DNA of 64,000 nt from CAJXJP01 sp963926055 (GTDB lineage Bacteria; Patescibacteriota; Gracilibacteria; BD1-5; UBA6164), in contig CAWUVK010000002.1 of the NCBI GenBank assembly GCA_963926055.1, forward strand, positions 1 through 64,000. Direction: 5' to 3'. A model generated the notes under the pieces. It worked only from the letters and a program-made list of their open reading frames with translations. It was not told where the DNA came from and searched no databases. The translations under genes and the position numbers were made by a program. Of this stretch, positions 19,342 to 30,549 are shown piece after piece. Numbering within the stretch: the first letter of the stretch is position 1; each line of letters begins with the position of its first letter.

Positions 19342-20949
19342 TTAATATGTTTCAATCTTTAAATTATCAAATTGCAACGTCATTCCAGAGTTTTGGTAAT
19401 AATTTGAATGATATGATGAATATCTATAATTCGCAAGAATAATTGGACGAATAAATACTGTTCATTTTCTAAATTGAGCTTGAGATACTCAATTAGTAGA
19501 AATTCATTGTACTGTTCATGTATATTCTTTCCATATATTGGGAACAGTGAATCATGCTGCAGCTCTATAATTATAACTTCCTCAATCATTATGCATTCTA
19601 ATTTTTGTACCTACTTCATAAGTATTAATCATAGTTCAACCAAAAGTGACAGTACAAGTTTCTCAGTTATTAGTCATAGTACGCATATTTTTTCATTGAG
19701 ATTTTTCAGCATTTGTATAAGATCAATTACCAGGACTTACATTCCTATTTGGTAAATCATTATATTCTCCAGAATCATCAATATCAAAGGCTACTTTTGC
19801 ATGAGTTAAAAATTGATTGTTTGATTCCCATTTTTCACACATTGTACCTCATATATTTTCAAATGTAATTGTTTTATCTCAAGGATTTACATCTTGAGTT
19901 AATACAGTTTCTGTTCAAGCAACTGCATTAACACTTTCATTTGTTATAAATTTAAAATCTTTATCGTACTCTATAAATCAATAATATAAAACACTTTTGT
20001 GTTCTCAAACCGATCTAAACATTCATGATATTTTATAACTTTTTTCTGGATTTACATATGTGAGATTATTTGATGGAACACTAGAATATCTTACATACTC
20101 CATTCCATAGCTTCCTTCGTAGGCTGCTTCTGATTTTTTATGTGAATTATCCCATACTGTTCCTGTCGGATCTTCAAAATCTCAATCTACTAAATAATCA
20201 TAAAAGGTTCTGGTTGGATATTTCCTATGACAATATACTTGGATTTCTGTTCATTTTGGATTTATCATATATGTTCCACTTGGTTTACTCGAATCTTCGA
20301 ATATTCTCGCACAATCATAGTTTGGATTCACTTGGTACAGAGATTCTCAGTTTCCTTCAACCTTAGTTGTTTCATCAATATATGCTAAATACGTTTCCGT
20401 TGTATTGAGAATATCTACGCTTGGTGTATTTGTAGCATTTACTGGTATTCAATCTTCACTTAAAATAACTCATATTTTATCTCACGCGGTAATAAAATAT
20501 GGGTTTTGTTTTGCAAATGTTTCAGAAGCAAATAAAAGTCATGTTTGTAATGGTTGTTCTTGAAACATTCAAATTTGATATCTTTGTTTATCAGCCGATA
20601 ATACATAAATTGGTAAATATCAAGTGATTGGATCTTCTAAATCTCAAAAAACTCAGATACTATTTGCTATTTTTTTATCCATAAATCATTGTGTCGAGAT
20701 TGGGACGCTATTAACTTCAATTGAAGTTGTTGGTCCAGTTGGATTAGGAAATGGTTCATTTTTAAATTTTAATAATGAAAGTCATTTATCTATAGATGCT
20801 AAATTTGTTATTCTAACTGCATCTCTAGAGCTTGCTGAATATCATTGAAATGATATAAATCCAATCGTTGCTAAAACAGCTAATATTGTTATCACCACAA
20901 TTAATTCTACAAGTGTGAAAGCTGAAAATCTACTTTGTTTTTTATGCAT
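19342..20949 (-). CDS. Large type IV pilin-like protein with C-terminal beta-rich domains
   Basis: The protein has 535 residues. The N-terminus carries the prepilin signature SAFTLVELIVVITILAVLA after a basic leader, nearly identical to the pilins at 0.3 and 24.8 kb. An about 150-residue pilin head follows. A long C-terminal part then contains DGDFEDPTGTVWDNSHKKSE and GMEYVRYSS, a layout like carbohydrate-binding jelly-roll modules, and ends MTLQFDNLKIETY. Typical major pilins are 130-200 residues, so this is a minor pilin or adhesin-type tip protein. A strong terminator follows. Pilin N-terminus sure; sugar binding is inference. Confidence 0.8.
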
Positions 20950-20989
20950 TTAATTTAAATAAAGAATAGTATAACTTTATTATATATAA

Positions 20990-21031
20990 AAAAAATACCA
21001 TGCAAATTTTTATTATTGCAAGGTATTTTTT
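20990..21031. terminator. Terminator after uvrB
   Basis: AAAATACC(A)TGCAA and TTGCA(A)GGTATTTTT form an interrupted stem with a T run. It abuts the uvrB stop codon, and the pilin gene starts 40 bases beyond it. Confidence 0.7.
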
Positions 21032-23189
21032 ATAATTTTCTTTTTCATTTTTTTAACTCTAAAATTTGATCTCTCAATTCTGCTGCTTTTTCATATTCCA
21101 TATTTGCTGCGGCTATATCCATTTCTAATTCTAATTTTGATAATTCTTTTTCAACTGATTTTTTGTCTAATACAGCATAATCTTTATTTTTTGTATTGAT
21201 TCACATATCTTTTATTTTTGAAAAAACAGTTGTTGCTTGCATTCATGTTTTTTCATTATGTGCTTTTTGTAAATTCCTTCTATAATACGTGAGTCAAATT
21301 GCTTTTTTCATCGCTTGGGAAATCATTAATCCATCAGTATTACAAAATTTTGCTTGATCCACACGAAACATCCCAGGTTCTTCTTCATCAAGTACTCTAT
21401 TTTGTTCAGCTGATTTAAGTATTGCTCCATCTTGCGCTGAGTATTCAAAATTTTTAAGTTGTTGAACATACATAAATACTTTTCATTTTGCATTTCTCGC
21501 AGCTCTCCCGATAATTTGAATCAATGCAGATGTACTACGTAAAAATCCTTGTTTATCAGCATCTAGAATAGCAATTCTTGAAACTTCAGGAAGATCAAGT
21601 CATTCTCTGAGTAAATTTACTCACACAATTACGTCAATCACTCACATTCTCAAGTCTTTTAAAATATCAAGTCTTTCAAGTGTATCAACTTCACTATGCA
21701 GATATTTTACTTTTACTCCATTTTCAACCAAGAAATCGGTAAGTTCTTCACTCGAACGTTTTGTAACAGTAGTAATAAGCATTCTTTCTCATAACTCTAC
21801 TACTTCAGATATATGCTTCATAATATCATCCACCATAAAATCCATAGGCTTTAACTCAATTTCTGGATCAAGTAAACCTGTTGGACGGATAAGCTGAGGA
21901 ATTACTCTTTTATTTTTATTTGGAATCCATTTTTTTCCGTGAGTTGGATCAAAGTCAAAAAATTCTTGAGGATCATCACAACTTTGCTCTATTTCATAGG
22001 CACTCGGAGTTGCTGAAACAGCAATCATTTGAGACATTTTTCATTCAAATTCACTAAATTGCAAAGGTCTGTTTTCCATCGCACTTGGAAGCCTGAAACC
22101 ATTTTCAACCAAATTTGTTTTTCTCGCTCTATCCCCTGCATACATTCCTCAAATTTGAGAAAAAGTCATATGTGATTCATCTACCATGCATAAAAAATCA
22201 TCTCAAAAATAATCTATCAAAGTAGCTGGAGATTCTCAAGGTTGTCTCCCGTCTAAATATGCAGAATAATTTTCAATCCCATTTACATATCCAACTTCTT
22301 GCATCATTTCAAGATCATATTCTACTTTTGCTTTGAGTCTTTCGTATTTTAAAACATCTCAATTTTCTTTGAAAAAAGCGAGTCTTTCTTCTAAATCTTT
22401 TTTAATTCTTGGAATAATTTCATTAATTCTATCTTTGCTGGTAACCGTATGTTTGGCAGGAAAAATAGTAATATCTTGTAAATATTCATAAATTTCACCT
22501 GTTAAATAATTTCTACTTGTGATTTGAGTCACTTCATCTCACCAAAATTCTATAGAAATAACTGTTTCACTACTGGCAGGAAAAATTTCGAGTAAATCTC
22601 CCATAACTTGAAAATTCCCTGGCTTAAAATCTGCACCACTACGAGAATATTGAATAGAAACTAATCTATTAAGTAAATCTTCCATCACATATTCTTGACC
22701 TATTTTGATATCAAAAACTTGTTCTAAATACATAGAAATATCTCAAATACCATAAATACAAGAAACCGAAGCTACAATAATAACATCTTTTCTTGTGAGT
22801 AAATCTTGAGTTGCAGCATGACGTAGTCTATCTATTTCCTCGTTTATGGTAGATTCTTTTTCGATATATGTATCAGTTTTAGCAACATATGCTTCTGGTT
22901 GATAATAATCATAATAACTCACAAAATAATGAACAGAATTATTTGGGAAAAATTCTTTAAATTCATTTGCTAATTGTGCAGCAAGCGTTTTATTATGAGC
23001 AATAATCAAAGTTGGTTTATTTACGTCTTTGATAATATTTGCCATCGTAAAAGTTTTCCCTGAACCGGTTACTCACCAAAGGGTTTGAAATTTCTCTTTG
23101 TTTTTGAGGTTTTTGTTTATTTCTTTAATCGCTTCACCTTGATCTCCAGCTGGAGAATATTTTGATACTAATTCAAATTTTTCTGTCAT
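21030..23189 (-). CDS. uvrB: UvrABC excinuclease subunit B
   Basis: The protein has 719 residues, slightly longer than the usual 660-690. Walker A is WGVTGSGKTFT (G42-T46), followed by the beta-hairpin YFVSYYDYYQPEAYV, FLCMVDESHMTFSQ (DEAD-like box), IAVSATPSAYE, VNLLREGLDLPEVS and QIIGRAARNAKGKVF. The C-terminal UVR motif (LSKLELEMDIAAANMEYEKA) binds UvrC. It performs damage verification and strand separation in nucleotide excision repair. Three or more motif glycines are TGA. It is the only excision-repair gene in the window and appears monocistronic. The last residues GKRKL lie after a TGA. Confidence 0.97.
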
Positions 23190-23243
23190 GTATTTTTTAT
23201 ATTTAATTATTTTATTTTTATAATTTTTTCTTTTTTTATAACA

Positions 23244-23283
23244 AAAAAAGAATTGAAAATAAATATTTTCGAATTCTTTTTAT
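23244..23283 (-). terminator. Rho-independent terminator
   Basis: AAAAAGAATT-GAAAAT and ATTTTC-GAATTCTTTTT pair with a single bulge. It lies after the tail-collar-like gene. Confidence 0.7.
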
Positions 23284-23314
23284 TTTACCGTGAAATTATA
23301 AAAAATCAATCAAT

Positions 23315-23863
23315 TTAACTTTTTTGACAATACAATAATGAAACATACGGTTGCATATTATCAGGAGCTGTCCCTGCTCAAGTAACAGAAATTCAAGCTA
23401 AATTTAGTAGGTTCGCCGCGTCAAATCCCGACGGTTTAAAGTAAATCTGATTTGTTGCTTGAGATAAATAGCTATCGGGATTAGGAGTCTCATTATTAGC
23501 TTTATTTGTTGCAATTTGGAATTTCACATCAATTGCTGGTGCTGATTTTTCTCAGCCTGTGTCTCAGACTGATGTATTACTATCCGCGCCATTTCAGGCA
23601 CCTATAATGGTTCTTCCGTTTGCTTGTGTATAATTTGACCATCCTGTTGGACATGAAGGTAAGTTAAATGCCATTACTGCTCAACCTGGTACAATACTAT
23701 TATTAACATCTTGAAACCAACCATTTCAAATAGTATCTCCATTTGAAATAGTTTGACCAGTCACTCAAGTAATATTTGCTGCGTATACAGTAAATAATAC
23801 ACTAACAGAAAAAATAATTCATAAATAAAGATATTTAACTGTTGATTTTATAAAATTTTTCAT
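23315..23863 (-). CDS. Secreted tail-collar-like protein
   Basis: The protein has 182 residues. A hydrophobic segment near residues 10-28 (YLYLGIIFSVSVLFTVYA) is a signal peptide. The mature part has VPGGAVMAFNLPSCPTGWSN, NGRTIIGAGNGADSNTSVG and the ending DNMQPYVSLLYCQKS. Phage tail collar domains show the same order: a Pro-x-Gly-Trp loop, a Gly-rich region and a final PPYxxLxYIxK strand. It lies 34 nt behind a pilin gene in one transcript, so it may be a surface adhesin rather than a phage part. No other phage genes are near. The domain call is by pattern only. Confidence 0.6.
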
Positions 23864-23897
23864 AATGTAATATTATTAATAAAGTTATGTTTGTTTT

Positions 23898-24836
23898 TTA
23901 ATTTGCTGTACAAGGAATACTTCAACCGGCACTACATACTGGATAATTATTTCCTGTATCAATTGGTGGTGATGTTGTTCAAGTCTCTATATTATTTGAA
24001 GAAATAGATGATTTAAACAAAATAGATTTTATAGCTGATATTTTTTCATAATCCGTTTGTTTATCTTTAAGTGTTCAAACTAATCAAGTATTTTCAAGTA
24101 AGGATCACGAATATGAATTTAAAATAGTATCGTATACTCATAAATAAATATCACTATTTGAAGATTTTGAAATGTTTCAATTATATACTTCAAAATTATT
24201 AATATTTAATTGATTTGTTGTTTGAGTAATTTTATTCGTTGATAAATCAGGAACATTTTTTTCTCATTTAACAACTTGTGAGTTTATATTTCAATTATTT
24301 ATTTCTGCTGGTAAAGTTTCACTGGTAATAATACTTGGTGTAGGAAAAATAAAATTATCTCATAAAATTGCTATTTTATTATAATTTCACTGTATCATTA
24401 CATGAATATCATTTGCAAAGACTTTATCAAATAGTTGAGCAAATTTTTGTTTATTTTCAGTCACAAACATTAACTCATATCTTTGATTATCAGAAGTAAC
24501 TGAATAAATATATTGAGTTTTATAGAGTGGGTCTATTGGTAATTCAGTCATACTTTTTGAAATAAATGATAGAGCATCATCTCAAAAAGTTCATTGCTTC
24601 CATAGAGTCGTTGAGTTGTATGATGCTATTTGGAAATCATCTGGATCTGGATATTCAGCAGTTTTTAAGAAATTTAATTCCATTGTATTTTCAATTGATT
24701 TTATATCATACAATCTTTTTGAATCTCTACTGATTCAAAGAAATCAACTATAACTCACGAATCAAATTGTAGATAATATAGCTAATATTGTAATAACAAC
24801 TATAAGTTCGACTAAGGTAAATGCTTGATTTTTCAT
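23898..24836 (-). CDS. Type IV pilin-like protein
   Basis: The protein has 312 residues. The N-terminus MKNQAFTLVELIVVITILAI is a prepilin-type methylation and transmembrane segment with an exceptionally short leader and Ala at the cleavage position. The remainder is a polar Ser/Asn-rich head with PEYPDPDDFQ-like and DPLYKTQYIYSV segments. Cys appear only near the C-terminus (PVCSAGGSIPCTAN), where they could form a closing disulphide loop as in other pilins. It is the first gene of a two-gene unit with the tail-collar-like protein. Many TGA-Gly codons are present. Confidence 0.82.
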
Positions 24837-24914
24837 ATATATTGGAGGTTATATATTTTTGATAACTTATATGATAACAGAATAGACATAATTATAAAGT
24901 TTTTTCATTTGACA

Positions 24915-24947
24915 AAAAAAAATATTATTTATAAATAATATTTTTTA
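24915..24947 (-). terminator. Rho-independent terminator
   Basis: AAAAATATTATTTA and TAAATAATATTTTT form an AT-only stem with T run after the amidase-SpoIID gene. Confidence 0.6.
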
Positions 24948-24956
24948 TTACTTCAT

Positions 24957-26858
24957 TAAATATCCTACTTTAACCCCTGGAAGAAAGTAAGAAATTATCA
25001 TATTATAATTCCAGCCTTTATCAGAAAAATATTTAGTTCCTGTTCAAGAGACTCAAACTCAATGTCAATATTGTGTTTTTCCGATTGAACCAGGATCTTG
25101 TACTCAAACTAAAAATGGATATTTTTTTTGATTTTCTTCACAAAATTTTTCCTCATTATTTTGCATACAATATTCATAATAACTCAAAGTTTTTCCAGAA
25201 GTTTGACTTGAATACCAAGGTTTAATTATTTCTCAATTATACGAAATAATTTGATTTTTTGTTTCATCAAGAAATTTATTGAGTCTCGGACTACGAATTT
25301 CTAGTCAATATCATAAGTATTTTTGAAAAACATTTGGGTCATCACTCGCGTCATAGATTTTTCCTGGAAATTTTCTTGCTTGGGTCATATACCAATATGC
25401 GTATGTCCTTGCTGAAGTAAAAATTGTTTTAGCTTTATTTTCAGTTTCTCAATTAGAAACTTCCCCTAATCATTTTAAATATTCTCAAAGTGGTAACATA
25501 TTTACCACTGTTAATTCTCAACTATCAATATATATAAATAAATCTCAACGAAATTTATTATCATTGTATATATTATTTGTATCCCAATCTGGTTTTCTAT
25601 CCCAAGATTTAATTTCTAAATATTCTCTTTCACCTTGGATTAAATAAAATTTTTCAGATTTTTTTGTAGCAAAATCAATTAATTTATTTCCATCTTTGAT
25701 TATTTCGATATTTTTATTTCCATCAGAAATTGAAATAAATTCTTTATGAGGATACGAAAGTTTTACTTTTATTATTTCTTTTTCTATATTTTTATGAGTA
25801 AAAACATCAAATTTTTCTTGAAAGCTACTTATGTTAGAAATATGTTTCATAATTTCTTTAAAATACATAATTTTTTTCCAATCCTCTTGTTTATTTTTAT
25901 CTAATTTTTCCATATAATTATCTATTTTCAACCAGAGTTGATTCATTTTATCTTGTGAAATATTTTGAAGAGATTTTTTAATTTTTGCAGTATTTATAAA
26001 ACTAAATCATAATTCATTTCTCAGTTCAAACGAAATATTTTGTAGCTGAGCATAGAGTTCTTCACCTGGACATTCAGTATGTCAGGCATCTCTGTGACCG
26101 ATAATTGGATCGAGTTTTTCAGAAATAATTGGATTTTCACACTCCTGCGCTATACATTCTTTATGAAAATAATTTCAGGCATTTAAATCTATATTATATT
26201 TTTGGATCAGATATGACATGAGTTGTTTGAGTGCTTTTTCTTGCTCTGAATTTATTTCATCGTGTGAATAATCTCAGATCAAAGAAATACCTATATTTCC
26301 TATATTATTCCATTTATCATGCGCAGCTATTGTTTTTTCTCACCCTGCTCTTCATTCATAAATTTTTCCATTTTTTCCAATAAGGAAATTGTATCAAACA
26401 TCTCACCACTCTCGCGTAAGCGCGTGGAATTTATAAATTTTTCTTACTGCTTCTTCATCAGAATCGTATATATCAGCCGTTGCAGTATGGTGAACCACTA
26501 ATCCATAGATTTTATCAGAATGTGCTATATCCCAAGCTAAAGGTCTATTATCATGTTTCTTTGAAATAGTTGTGTTTCCTAAATAATCAGTAAAATGAGT
26601 ATTGAGATAAGAATTTATATTTTTATTTTTTTCTGCTATTTTTTGAGCATATTCTTTTTGTGCTTGAGTGAGATTTTCTTGTTGAATTTTATTTTTTTCA
26701 ATAATTTCTTCCCAATATGTAGAATCCAAATATCTATATTCTTCATCGGCTCACCACTGCTCACGAGAAATAATTTCTGGTTTTTCGTATCAAAATACAT
26801 TTGAAAAATGAAAAAATAGTATAAATACTGATAAAATAATGTAAAATATTTTTCTCAT
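24957..26858 (-). CDS. PGRP-type amidase fused to SpoIID domain
   Basis: The protein has 633 residues with a signal peptide (about residues 1-23). An N-acetylmuramoyl-L-alanine amidase (Amidase_2/PGRP) domain spans roughly 90-240: YGLVVHHTATADIYDSDEEA, GDVGYNFLIGKNGKIYEGR and IIGHRDAGHTECPGEEL, which supply the zinc His and Cys ligands. A charged helical linker follows. The last 230 residues resemble SpoIID: LPLGEYLKGLGEVSNG, KTIFTSARTYAYWYMTQAR, YDASDDPNVFQKYLGYG and QYGHGVGVSGTG. SpoIID cleaves glycan strands freed of stem peptides, so one protein would cut both peptide and sugar bonds of peptidoglycan. It has several TGA-Gly codons. Confidence 0.88.
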
Positions 26859-26910
26859 AGCGTTTTTTGTGATACAATAATTGTGAATAATTATATATAA
26901 TTTAGTGAAT

Positions 26911-27753
26911 ATGTCGAAACATTTAAAAAGATTTATCGGGAAAGTTTTTGTTCTAAGTTGTACACTTGGAATAGTCTTTTTTGGTATTTCATATTATTTT
27001 GTGAATGGTTTTGAAAAATCTTCTTCAAAAATCAATCCAAATATTTCAAATCTTGAACAATTTAAGTGAGTAAATAACTCAAATTTATGAAGTATTTGAG
27101 TTGCTATTACTACTAATTTATGAACGAATCATAAATTAATCAATGAACTTCCTGCTACGATTTACCAAGATGTGATGAGTTTACAAGAGGCTATGTTTGA
27201 TAGGAAAAAAGCGCGAGATAATATTATCGGAGCAAATATGATCGCAGTACAAGAATACAGAAATGTACTTCAAACCAGCATAAAAAACCTTATCGAAAAT
27301 GCATTAAATAAAAAAGATGTTTTAGAAGCATATATTTCTCAACTCGAATTTAGATATACAAATACAAATAATCAATTAAAAAAATTATTGGAACAAAAAA
27401 ATATTTTTGAACAACAAATGCAAGTTTCAAACCAAAAGGTTCAAAGTATAAAACAAAAAATTACGGTTGATTTTAATAATTATGACGAAGATGCGAGCTT
27501 AGAAAATATAGACGAGTATTTAGAAGAAAAACAAAAATATTATTTTGCTCGTACATATATTATTTATATAAATCAATTTTTAAGAGAATATCAATATCTC
27601 AATGCTTATAATAAAAACTTACTTGATGTTTTAATTAACAATAAAGAAGCTATTATAAAAGATGCTTACGTAATTATTCCAAATAATGGATGAATCGAAG
27701 CACTTAAAGCACTTGATTTATTATTCGACGAAGCAGATTTTAAAAATCAATAA
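26911..27753 (+). CDS. Membrane-anchored coiled-coil protein
   Basis: The protein has 280 residues. A single transmembrane helix at about 12-33 (VFVLSCTLGIVFFGISYYFV) is followed by an extracytoplasmic region. From residue 85 on it is a long charged coiled coil (FEQQMQVSNQKVQSIKQKI). A loop with ITTNLGTNHKLINELPATIY precedes the helix region. It diverges from the amidase-SpoIID gene across a 52-nt spacer. No known family is recognised. A scaffold or spacer role at the envelope is only inference. Confidence 0.65.
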
Positions 27754-27758
27754 AAAAA

Positions 27759-27796
27759 CAATCCAGACAGTCATAAATGACTATCTGGATTTTTAA
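27759..27796. terminator. Bidirectional terminator
   Basis: AATCCAGACAGTCA and TGACTATCTGGATT pair (one mismatch) around TAAA and are followed by TTTTT. The hairpin also spans the end of the opposing gene. Confidence 0.75.
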
Positions 27797-28109
27797 TGGT
27801 TTCTATACAAGAATATACATTGTACTCGCGTACAAGTAACCTTGCTAATGTGTGTGGATCTCTCACATATATTTCAAAACTATGAAGTTTTGTATGAAGT
27901 ATAACTGTACCAGCATTTTCATCAATTTGATATAAACTAATTTGTTCTACTTCATATTGTTGAGATGGATCTAATAATTCAAAACTAATTTTTAATTGAT
28001 AATGATCTCCAATCATCTTTTTGTACCTTTGTTCTACATCTTTTAAAATGTTGAACAATATTTCTTTCGTAAACGCATTCCTTGCTACCTCTTGAACTTC
28101 TTGTAGCAT
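27771..28109 (-). CDS. Small hypothetical protein
   Basis: The 112-residue protein is soluble and alpha/beta (EVARNAFTKEILFNILKDVE, then YQLKISFELLDPSQQ and ILHTKLHSFEIYVRD). It has no TGA codon. The stop codon is embedded in the terminator shared with the convergent coiled-coil gene. The family is unknown. It lies downstream of another TGA-free small gene but is separated from it by a terminator. Confidence 0.6.
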   Translation of the reverse strand: MLQEVQEVARNAFTKEILFNILKDVEQRYKKMIGDHYQLKISFELLDPSQQYEVEQISLYQIDENAGTVILHTKLHSFEIYVRDPHTLARLLVREYNVYSCIETIKNPDSHL

Positions 28110-28185
28110 TTTTTATATTTCCAAGTTGTGCTATATATTTTGTATTGTTAAATATAATTTATTTTATAAATTATGCAAGAAAAAA

Positions 28186-28217
28186 GCAAAAAACCTCGCA
28201 AATGCGAAGTTTTTTTA
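28186..28217 (-). terminator. Rho-independent terminator
   Basis: AAAACCTCGCA and TGCGAAGTTTT pair with one mismatch and are followed by T7. Confidence 0.75.
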
Positions 28218-28223
28218 TTTATA

Positions 28224-28538
28224 TTATGCAACTGCTTGGGTGCTTATACAATTAAGTACATCACTTCGAACAATCTCTAGATGTCCTAAATCAAGCATAT
28301 CTGCTGAAATTTTTATAATTTCTTGTTTTGTACAACAAGAAAAATAAATATTCAACTCACATTTATTTTGCCTAATAATAGGCATATCACAAGAAAATCT
28401 TTCTAAATCCTCTTGTAAATCTATTTCTAAATTATCAATATGTATCACTGAACCTTTGAGTTGACTTGAATCAACCAGTTGATGACTTGATAATAAAGTT
28501 TTAATTCTTTCGCAGCGAACTCCAGTTGAATTTGCCAT
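28224..28538 (-). CDS. Small hypothetical protein, Cys-containing
   Basis: The protein has 104 residues. It begins MANSTGVRCERIKTLLSSHQ and later has LNIYFSCCTKQEIIKISADM and VRSDVLNCISTQAVA, with six Cys in total. It has no signal peptide or membrane helix and no TGA codon. It stands alone between two terminators. A GAAAAAAA stretch precedes the ATG, with no clear Shine-Dalgarno element. The family is not recognised. Confidence 0.55.
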   Translation of the reverse strand: MANSTGVRCERIKTLLSSHQLVDSSQLKGSVIHIDNLEIDLQEDLERFSCDMPIIRQNKCELNIYFSCCTKQEIIKISADMLDLGHLEIVRSDVLNCISTQAVA

Positions 28539-28594
28539 AATATTTTTTTCCTTTTTTGTTGTACCTAATATTAAGTAGTCATGAGTATATAAAA

Positions 28595-28629
28595 GAAAAA
28601 ATAATATTCAACCGAATATTATTTTTTTA
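28595..28629 (-). terminator. Rho-independent terminator
   Basis: AAAAATAATATTC and GAATATTATTTTT form a perfect 13-bp stem with an AACC loop, 3' of the U32-like gene. Confidence 0.8.
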
Positions 28630-28667
28630 CTTGAATAAAACTTTGAAAAACCAAACTTTTTATATTT

Positions 28668-29738
28668 TTATACTGATATAAATGGTGCAAATACAAGTCT
28701 ATTATTTGAATTTTTAACAAAATCTTCACTTAAAAAATCAAGATTTAACTCACTTCTATATCCTGCATTTCATCTTTGAATCATATGATAATCTGTCGTT
28801 TTTATTTTATATGAAACATCATATCTATTACAGGTTCTAGGACAGATATCATCAGTAGCATACATTCATCTACTAGGATTTTCGATTGCAGAAGTATCAC
28901 AAAGTCTTCCAGTAAAGATTAAAGCCCATGGATAATATAAATCTATTCCTATATTTCAAAAACGAGAATTATCAAATAAATCTTCTCTTTTTTCCATAAA
29001 ATCTAACGCAACTCTTTCTACTCAATATTTTTCTAAAAAGTTTCTAAATAATTCTAAAGATACTTCACTAGAATTATAAAATTTCATTTGCCATTTCACT
29101 ATTTCAGCTCTCAGAGATAATTTTTCTTGCTCCGATTTGTTTTTGATTTTCTCTCCAGCTGGATGTGCTTCATATCAAAAAGTATCTATAAGTGGAGTTT
29201 TTAAAATTTTATGAATTACTCTTCAAAAAATTGGTTTTAAATTCGTATATTTTTTTTCTAAAAGTCTTAAAACACCAAAATCATTTACAACTACTTCGAT
29301 TGGATTTTTTATGTTTAATTCATTAAGATATTCTAAAGATTTTTCTAATTCTATAAGCATTCTATTCCCTACATACGGAGTTACAAGAGTGAAAGTTCTG
29401 GTTTTATGAGGAGGATAGTTTTTATTAAATTCTTGAAATTTTTCGATGGCTTTTTTTATTTCATGTTCATAAACAGATAAATATTCACAATTATCTGAAC
29501 CATAATAAATTCCATCGATTTTATTGAATGCATCTTTTCAAATTTTCTTTTTTATTTCTCTGATTCACATGAAATTCACTTCATACTGTGGTGAAATAGT
29601 TTCTGCTAATTCTCCTGGAAAATTTTGCATAAAAAAACCAGCAACATCTCTATCAGCTTTTCCTTGTGATAGTAAATATCCCTTGTTTAGTAAATCAAAA
29701 TACTCTAAGTTCGTTCAAAGGTGAATATGTAGATTCAT
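28668..29738 (-). CDS. Peptidase-U32-like protein
   Basis: The protein has 356 residues. TFTLVTPYVGNRMLIELEKS, IEVVVNDFGVLRLLEKKY, LEKYGVERVALDFM and GIDLYYPWALIFTGRLCDTS recall the strand order and Tyr-Pro/Cys region of U32 family proteins (UbiU/UbiV/TrhP type). Further Cys follow in DDICPRTCNRYD and could ligate an Fe-S cluster. It is the third gene of a unit with the ArsC-like and unknown proteins, with 10 nt between stop and start. The assignment rests on pattern memory, so the confidence is moderate. Confidence 0.45.
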
Positions 29739-29748
29739 GGAAAATTTA

Positions 29749-30153
29749 TTAATAAATAAAATCTGCTTTAATTATTCTGTTTCCAAATTTTTCTGATTCT
29801 TCTGCTTCTCTTACACTCATAACCTCAAAAGAATCTTGAAATCTTTCGATAATATCACGTAGATCCGCTTCAGATGATTCGAAACTTGCTACTTCATATA
29901 AACCTTCTTTATCGATTTCGTTATTTAAAATAGTCATATTATCTTCCGTAGAAATAGAAATATCATATGCAAATAATTCTCAAATATTATTATATGATTT
30001 TATCAATTCCTCACTTGTTTCATGTTTTGTATTTCCTAGTAAAAATACCGTTGTATATTGAGAATCTTGTGATTTTATAACTAAGTGCTTATCTTGAATT
30101 TTATTTACTTCTACTTCTCCAGTAAAAGTCAGTGTTCCTGCAAATTTATTCAT
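29749..30153 (-). CDS. Hypothetical protein in ArsC-like/U32-like operon
   Basis: The protein has 134 residues, starting MNKFAGTLTFTGEVEVNKIQ and ending FGNRIIKADFIY. Beta-rich sequence with acidic helices (SSEADLRDIIERFQDSFEVM). It has no signal peptide. It is the middle gene of three, 6 nt after the ArsC-like gene and 10 nt before the U32-like gene. No family is recognised. Confidence 0.6.
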
Positions 30154-30159
30154 TTTTTA

Positions 30160-30507
30160 TTATTTTAATAATTCTAATATTTTTTCTGGTGGTCTACAAA
30201 TAACAGCTTTTGTATCTGAAATAAGAATTGGTCTTTCCATGAGTTTTGGAAAAGATTGCATTTTTTTGAATATTTGTAGATCAGATGAATTTTTATCTAA
30301 ACCTTGTTGCTTAAATTCTACTTCTTTTATTCTTGTAAAATCGATAGCTGGGATATTTCAAAGTTTCCCTTGTAAATCTTCTAATTCATCAAAATCTAAA
30401 GGATTTTTTAAATATTCTCTCATGAGATATTTTTTCCCTGATTTTTCTAAAATTTCTAAAGCTTCTCTTGATTTAGAACATCTTCTATTATGTAAAAATG
30501 TTAACAT
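30160..30507 (-). CDS. ArsC/Spx-family thioredoxin-fold protein
   Basis: The protein has 115 residues. The N-terminal HNRRCSKSREALEILEKSG holds the ArsC redox motif CxxxR (CSKSR), and MERPILISDTKAVICRPPEK near the C-terminus matches the second conserved ArsC strand with the cis-Pro region. The glutaredoxin-type arsenate reductase family uses this Cys to attack arsenate; Spx/ArsC-like proteins without arsenic function also exist. There are no ars genes nearby, so arsenate reduction is not certain. It is the first gene of a three-gene unit. Confidence 0.78.
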
Positions 30508-30549
30508 TTTTTTTATTTTAAAAAATTAAATCTCTTTATATTTATATAA

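Noticed and set aside
23315..24836. Prophage fragment
   Set aside because: Only one collar-like protein is present, it has a signal peptide and follows a pilin; no capsid, terminase or integrase is near.
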